Shown here piece after piece: positions 51,801-57,800 of a stretch of DNA of 64,000 bases. The position numbers and the translations under genes are program-made. The stretch's first letter is position 1. Each line of letters starts with the position of its first letter. The notes under the pieces were generated by a model. That model made no database searches. It worked only from the letters and a program-made list of their open reading frames with translations, and was not told where the DNA came from. Source of the stretch: Nemertoderma westbladi (taxonomy: Eukaryota > Xenacoelomorpha > Nemertodermatida > Nemertodermatidae); assembly GCA_032718475.1 (NCBI GenBank), contig JAUCBJ010001516.1, positions 1 to 64,000 on the forward strand, in the 5' to 3' direction.

Positions 51801-54800
51801 AGGAGCGCACTCCACAGTTCAGCGTCACCACCAATGGGCCCGGCGCTACCACTCAGGAAACGAGAGACCTTCAAGATGAGTTGCCCCGTAATGTCCACCG
51901 CTTCGAAGGGAGGGGGGCAACTCGTCGCACGGGTCAAACACCTCTGGAGAGACGTCCAGCTGAGGCGGATGTTTCATGGCGAGGACTTCGCGAACCGTTA
52001 CACCGGCTGGCTGCCCCTCAGCCTGGGACTCGGGGTCCAGTACTCCGCCGCTGTCCCGCTCCGTTACGAGGCGGACCACGGACTGGTTCTGTCCGGCCAG
52101 GATCTTCCTATTGTAGGTCCTGGCCGTGTTAGGTGGTGCCGAGCAAAGGGAGCGCGCGAATCTCGCACTACAGCACTCTGCCTCAGCTATGAGCTTGCGG
52201 AACTCCTCCCGTTCCTACATCCCAAGGCGGCGCAGGATGATCCCTCGGATGCCCGCCCCCCTTCACCACGTCGGGGTCCCGCTGGAACGTGGTGGCGAGG
52301 AAACAGAGGGGTCTCTCCGAGGGGTAGATCCCCTCGGTCAACTTCTCCACCTCGCTAGCGAGCACAACCACCACCTTGCGCCCGACGTTGCCACCCGGCA
52401 CAGTGTTCTGACAGCAAACTACACGGGTGAGGCAGGCGTGGCGGGCCTCCCAGTCCGGATCTGTCGACGAACCGGGGGCATTAAGCCATGGCCCATCGAA
52501 GGCAGCCTCCAACCTGTTGGATGTCGATGGTCCCGATGGGAGAGGGGGGAGGTGCTCCGGGATCCGGATCGTGAGTTAGCGAGGAAGAGTCCGATATCAT
52601 CCTTCCATTTCCATTGCTGGTCTCGATTGCGCGGAGTACCGGGATCTGGGTAACCACGCCACTCCTCGCGTAGGAGTCCACACTCGCGAAGGAATCCGAG
52701 TCTGAATCTTCTCTGTCGGGAGACAGGCAGGAGCCAGACAGGAGGGCTGTTGTGTCCTCGATGTTCGGGTCGACGTTCCTCGTAGTTGCGATGGACGCCG
52801 ATGTGTTGTTGGGGTTCCCACACCTGTTGTCGTCCAACGGTTTGCACCCGGTGCAAGGACGACCACCGCGGACGCACCCGCACTTAGTGGAGGGGCGCAC
52901 AATGCGACCACCCAGCCGCAGCATCGCTGCGAACTTTGTGACATAATCACATTACAGCATTATATAACAATTAAAAGATAGGCAGGTAACCAGTCAGTAT
53001 ATAAATCACAACATCACAGTTCTCTCTATAAATTTAATAACTAAATAACTAAATAAATTTAAATTGAACTTAAATAAAAATTTAATTTAATACAAAATAA
53101 TTATTTTAGGGATAGTTCTTTTTACAGAACGCAGTAGAACACTCTAGAATACACCCCGAACATAGGCGAACACAGCAGTAATTCAAATCGGCACCAAAAA
53201 ATAACACACTGGGAAAAGGACCGGCTGAATTCATAAAACTATAATAAGGCAATTACATTTTTTAATTAAATGACTGTATTCTACATCCTCTAAAATAAAA
53301 TTACTTTTCGTTATCTTGTAACCATGGAGAATTGTCTTGCTATATACTGTCCATATACAGTCCGATACCAGTATGCTGGTATTGGTGGTATACAGGTATA
53401 CTATTAAGGCACCGGCAGTATGGTAATATTAGACACCAAAAAGAAGAAGGCCCTTAACATTACAGCATTAGAGAGAGAGACTGTCTGTCTAAGGAACCGA
53501 TAGCGATAGGTCTGGTCTGCAACTTGATGTTGATACAATATAAGATATCTGTATTTCCTAGGTGATATATGGCAGTATGGGCCGATCAGCGATCGCTAAT
53601 CGTTATAAAACTACGGAACTAAACAAAACCCATAATTACAATCCCCCATTCATGGTTCTCCTGATTGGTATTCGTCGATACAATCCCCCTTATAACCAGA
53701 GTATCCAACAGTTTTAATGCCAAAGGATGATGGGATGGAGTAGTAAACAACTCTACTCCCGGTACACTAGGCCTACTAGAGAAAGTCTTCCTCTGTATTA
53801 TTGGAATTTTAGTAGCGCTCTCCGCTCTGCGAAGTTCATCGCGGCTGCCCGTATCGGAAATGCAGATATCGAATATAGTAGCCAGTGGGCCGAGTAGAAA
53901 AACATTATCTATAATGTTTACGAACTTCATTCTCATTATATTCATGAATATTGCAATTTACCACTACCGATGGTGATAACATTACCGTATGTCCAGTCCA
54001 TAATACCAGATAGCAGATACCATTATTTGACACAGTATTTTTCAATATGTCAAAATATTTTCATATCAGTTGAAATTGAGACTTTTCAAAAAAAATGTTT
54101 GGGAGGGGGTGGGGGGGGGGGGGGAATACTCCTTACGAGCCCCTAAATACCATAGCGTAGTATTTGAAAAGATAAACAGTGGTGTCATTGTGGCTACCAT
54201 TCTGGCTCTGAGGGGGAAGGACGCAGGTCCAAAACATGTAGCAAGAGCAACCAAGGTCCCCAGTCATTCTGTAGATCTTTGCTATGAAGTAGCAAATCTC
54301 GCTAAGGAAATGGCGCAAGGGGGACTACCGCCAGGCGCACGCCGCACGGGGTCTATCCCCTCTCCCATCAACCCATCTATTGGCCCTTATTGTCCAGGGT
54401 TGCATCCAATCTGTAATGGGAAGGTAATTAGCTGACTTGGCTGCTGCAGCTTACCATGTCGTATTATAGTTCCACCAGAGATTTAATTCTACTGACTCAC
54501 AAAATGTTATCATTTAGGTGACTGGAAATTGTGTAGCTCCTGAGATTACTTTCTACATGAACGCAGATTTTACTGGACAGCAACTGATTACCAATGGTGA
54601 TGCTCCAACTCATGTATTCGACAACTTGTTTATGAACAACGAAGTATCTTCGTTTAAAATCCGATGCGGAAGGTATGATGAGAAATTTTTTTCTACTTTC
54701 CAGAACATGGATTGGTGGGATACCTAATTCAATTTGACTCAGAGTTTGATTTCTAACATTTAATAATAATATCACTAGTCTATTATAAATACCTTATAAT

Positions 54801-57800
54801 AATACTAAATGATTACCAATCCTGCCTTCTAGCTGCTGTGATAGCTAATTTTTTATACATTACATATATAGTATACATACAGGATGTTCTAAATTTAGTG
54901 GCCACCAATCTTCAATCAACATGGGTGGGTACAGACGCCGATGTAAGCCAGGGTTACTCCACCTACTCCCCCTACTCCACCTACTCCACTACATACCTTG
55001 ATTATTGCGAGTGGGGAGAATTTGAATGGTAATACAAATCTTGGGAAAACACCAGCATTGGTTGGACATAAGTTTATTCCTGATCAAGATTGGGTTCTCA
55101 AGATTAGATTTAGAACTTGTAGGCTTCCTCGCCACAAAACTACAAAAGCATTTTACTTTATATGACAGTTTACTTTATGGGACTTTGGGATGGGACTCTA
55201 CCGAATTTTGATACCCGTTTCTCCGGTCCATGTCCGAGTGTCATTCTTGTTGTCGGGTCCGGACCAGGTCCGTTAATACAGGTGTTTAATAAGACATTTG
55301 GTCCTGGGATCTATAAGGGACTTCGGATGGATGCATGAGAGGATTGAGTTTGTTTTACACCTGTGGGAAGTGGTTTATTAGACAAGCGTAATGCTTCCAG
55401 GGTGACATTATTAGTTATAGGATGGTTCTGTAGTTGTCGAGGGAGATAGGATAGGTGTAATAGCTGGGGTCTTAGAATAGTTGTTTAAAGGTTGCATGGG
55501 GTTGTTTGTCATAGTTCTGAATAATAAATTAGTATTATTTCATTTTCTAAATTTGTAGTTTATAAATAAAAAGTTCTTGAATATATTTGAAAATCAAACT
55601 TTTAGAATAATCGAAAATCATTCCAAACAGCTGTAAATTATTTTCACAGGTGGCTGATGTATGACCTTGACTTTACTGGTACCTATGTAATCAAAGAACC
55701 AGGCGATTACGGTGATATAACAGATCTGTTTAGCACTGGGAATGGCGACAATATGATTTCGAGGTAATGTAATTTGATAGTCAAACAATTTTTAGGTGTG
55801 TAGATTCTACTTACTAACACTTACTAGATACAGATTGTTTAATAATGTAACATGTATGATTCTATCTGCCTGATTTAATTCGTTGAACCTTATTATAACA
55901 TTATAATGTATTCTAAGGAACTTTTTTAATCGCTATGGAACTTCGAAAAGCAATCCTGGATAGCCCATGCACGCTGTGCCATGCACTCTCCTTACTTAAT
56001 GATTGCGAACGCCTGTATTCCATTACACTAAGTCGCAGAAGTCATCTAGGTAAGGATTCTAATTAGATGCTCACTGCTCATTAATTTGCTCACTGTTCAT
56101 AAATGTGCTCACTGGTCATTAAGGCTCTCACTGCTCTTTAATGTGCTCACTTCTCATTAAGGTGCTCAATGTTGATTAAGGTGCTCACTGCTCATTGAGG
56201 TGCTCACTGCTCAACGTGCTCGCTGCTCATTAAAGTGATTAGCTTGTTTTCCTAGATTTCTGAGGTGATTATTAGAAGGTCATATCTTCAATATGATGGA
56301 CCAAGGACAGGGAAATCAAATGAATAAGAATGTTGCAAGTGTCTCAACCTGGATGACTCCCCATAACATTTCGAATGTACATTATCATACAGTCCTAAAA
56401 AGTTTGTGGGATACCAATACTGTGTGGGATACTAAAATTAAAGAAAGTTATACCTTCTACAGTATGTATACCCAGAACGACCCCATATAATATCACCATT
56501 AACCCTATTAAACCCGGGGGGGGGTCAATATGACCCCTCCCATGGTTTTTTTATTATAATTCTGAAACAAACGCAGTTGGGAATCTGAAATTTTATGACT
56601 TTTCCTAAAAATCTATTGTCTTACTAGTAGTGAAAACCGTTTTCAAAAATATTGGGTACTTTTCGAGTTATAGCACCATTTTTTAACCCTACTTTTGGCA
56701 CTTTTTTTGAGAGGTTTTTTGAAAATTACATTTCATTAAATATGAATTGTAACATCTCTATTTTTGATTTACACCGGTTTTTTGGTGTTAGAAATTTGAT
56801 GGAATTCATATCAATTGATTTAGAAATTTCAAACTTGTATTTTTCGTCGGGTACCAAATTTTGGTGCCAGCACCAAATTTTGAAATAAGTCAATTTTGTA
56901 AATTGAACGTTTGAAACTTGTTTTTTACGCAATTGGGGTTTTTTGGGTTCCTGGATTCGATGAAATATATACGAGTTGCACCAAGCGTATCAAACTTGTA
57001 TTTTTCGGTGCTGTGTGCAAATTTTGGTGCTAGCACGAAATTTTGAAAATCCATTCAATAGATAAAATTGCTTGTGACAATTTATTTCTTGGGTTTTAGA
57101 GGTTTATGGCTGTTCTGAATTCAATGGAAAATATAATTATCGAACTAGACATCTCAAACTTGTATTTTTCGGATGTGGGTGCAAAATGTGGTGCTAGCAC
57201 CAAATTTTGAAAACCATCAAATATATCAATTGATTGTGTCACCTTGTTTCTTGCGTTATACGGGTTTGTGATGGTTCTGAATTCAATGGAATCAGTAAAA
57301 ATTTCATAAGAGTTCTCAAACTTGTATTTTTCGCCGGTGGGTGAAAATTGTTGTGCCAGCACCAAATTTTGGAAAATATGCAAATTGATAAGTAGATAGT
57401 ATCACCTTGTTTCTTGCGTTATACGGGTTTATGAGGGTCCTGAATCCGATGGAATCAATAAAAACAGCACTGGACATCGCAAACTTGTACTTTTTGGTGA
57501 TGGGTACGAAATTTGGTGCAAGCACCAAAATTTGCCAAATTACGCCGAAAAATACAAGTAGCAATGATCTGGCACATTAGAAATGTATTCCATTAGAATC
57601 AGCGCCCTCGAAAACCTGAAAATGTGAATTTATAGCATCGTATAAGTGAATTAAAAATTTTGTGTTCTAACTGAAAAGTGCTGGTTACTTGTTTTTTTCA
57701 TTTTTTTCCTACGCAGAGAGGACTAAACAGCCATTTATAGTAATCATATCATTTTTCAATATTTTCCAATGTATTTTGCACCCCAGAAAACCTGTATTGA

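Noticed and set aside
54070-54435. 121-codon frame before exon 10
   Set aside because: No recognised domain; runs through a G-tract and into intron sequence just before the exon 10 acceptor.
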